From Thermoleophilia bacterium (GTDB lineage Bacteria > Actinomycetota > Thermoleophilia > Gaiellales > Gaiellaceae): a stretch of DNA of 7,306 nt. Shown piece after piece: positions 6,784 to 7,306 of the stretch; within the stretch, counting starts at the first letter, position 1, and the number at the start of each line of letters is the position of its first letter. The translations under genes and the position numbers were made by a program. Below the pieces are notes generated by a model. The model ran no database searches. It was not told where the DNA came from and saw nothing but the letters and a program-made list of their open reading frames with translations. The DNA lies in the NCBI GenBank assembly GCA_025933895.1, contig JAICZB010000119.1:1-7306 (forward strand), written 5' to 3'.

Positions 6784-7276
6784 GAGGCGCGGCCTGCTCG
6801 CACTGACCGTGACCGCTCTGATCCTCGCCGCGCCGGCGGCTGCCGGACTGCCGAAGGCGGGGCGCCTCGTGCCCGGACGCTCGCTCGGCGGCATCAGGCT
6901 CGGGGAATCGCCTCGGGCGGTCCGGGCTGCGCTCGGCGCGTTCTACGGCGCCTGCCGCGGCTGCTCTCGCCGGACGTGGTACTTCACGTACCGCCCGTTC
7001 GAGAAGCAGGGGCTCGCGGTCGAGTTCACGCGTGGGCGCGTCTCTGGCGTCTACACGCTCTGGCGGCCGACGGGCTGGCACGCACAGCACCGGCTGGGTT
7101 TCGGCTCGACGCCGCTCGCCGTGCACGCTCTCGTCGGGAGCACCCAGACGGTCGTGTGCCGCGGCTACGAGGCGCTGGCGCAGGACACGGCCCACACGCG
7201 CACCGTCTACTACCTCCTCGACGGCCGGCTCTGGGGATTCGGCCTCTTCCGCCGCGGCGTCTCGCCCTGCAGATGA
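6782..7276 (+). CDS. Small secreted protein with four cysteines, function unknown
   Basis: A 164-residue protein with a clear signal peptide: Arg2-Arg3, a hydrophobic core at 5-17, and an Ala-rich end with likely cleavage after about Ala20 or Ala21. The mature part begins with PGRSLGGIRLGESPRAVRAALG (about 31-52), which looks like the repeat-like block of small secreted actinobacterial proteins. Four cysteines remain after cleavage: Cys58 and Cys61 as CRGC, Cys126 and Cys163, enough for two disulfides. Aromatic-rich strands (TWYFTYRPF, YTLWRPTGW, LWGFGLF) suggest a small beta-rich domain. I know similar hypothetical proteins but no assigned function. A CxxC pair could also bind metal or be redox-active. 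The start is ATG 6782, probably leaderless, divergent from the enolase-like gene by 11 bases. The stop overlaps the next start as ATGA. Confidence 0.8.
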   Translation: MRRGLLALTVTALILAAPAAAGLPKAGRLVPGRSLGGIRLGESPRAVRAALGAFYGACRGCSRRTWYFTYRPFEKQGLAVEFTRGRVSGVYTLWRPTGWHAQHRLGFGSTPLAVHALVGSTQTVVCRGYEALAQDTAHTRTVYYLLDGRLWGFGLFRRGVSPCR

Positions 7277-7306
7277 CGATCGAGCTGAGGGACGTCGAGC
7301 GCGCAG
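7273..7306 (+). CDS. Start of an unidentified gene (cut by window edge)
   Basis: ATG at 7273 overlaps the TGA of the secreted-protein gene as ATGA and opens a frame reading MTIELRDVERA to the edge. Eleven residues are too few for a family call. The opening vaguely resembles the N-terminus of PLP-dependent threonine dehydratases, but this is a weak impression. There is no evident Shine-Dalgarno sequence, so expression would depend on translational coupling. Confidence 0.45.
   Translation, partial: MTIELRDVERA

Noticed and set aside
6087..6785. Rightward frame of 232 residues opposite the enolase-like gene
   Set aside because: Composition is typical of antisense reading of a GC-rich gene, and the opposite strand has clear enolase-superfamily motifs.
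6771..6803. Upstream start for the enolase-like gene at 6803
   Set aside because: It would add 11 residues lying across the divergent gene's start and signal peptide codons. ATG 6770 has a better placed -10 box and a natural N-terminus.

Overview
The window is strongly GC-rich, almost fully coding, and most third codon positions are G or C. Start codons, compact overlaps, probable leaderless genes and the protein types point to a high-GC actinobacterial lineage. The small secreted protein near the right end reminds me of families seen in deep-branching Actinomycetota such as Thermoleophilia or Gaiellales. That placement is inference; no rRNA or marker gene is present.

Left region (1-2084): a leftward pair, a DUF2339 multi-spanning membrane protein followed by the N-terminal third of a sirtuin (NAD-dependent protein deacylase) that runs off the left edge. 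The sirtuin start overlaps the end of the membrane protein gene. Upstream lies a short AT-rich control region with two copies of the same palindrome (ATAGCA-N4-TGCTAT). One copy sits between the predicted -35 and -10 boxes and the other lies over the likely transcription start.

Central region (2085-4949): acyl-CoA metabolism. A small hotdog-fold thioesterase reads rightward. A medium-chain-type acyl-CoA dehydrogenase reads leftward and meets the thioesterase tail to tail with a 17-base overlap. A glutaryl-CoA dehydrogenase reads rightward, divergent from the first dehydrogenase. The 83 bases between the two dehydrogenases hold a 20-bp near-perfect palindrome of the type bound by TetR-family repressors of fatty-acid degradation genes.

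Right region (4946-7306): a leftward three-gene unit encodes an enolase-superfamily protein and two paralogous single-domain cupins. Consecutive genes are joined by 4-base start/stop overlaps, and the first cupin appears to start at CTG. The enolase-like gene is divergent, with only 11 bases between start codons, from a rightward gene for a small secreted four-cysteine protein. That gene overlaps the first codon of another rightward gene cut by the window edge.

There is no sign of mobile elements, CRISPR, RNA genes or phage genes. The main points of interest are the compact regulatory regions and the uncharacterised enolase-like/cupin/cupin operon.
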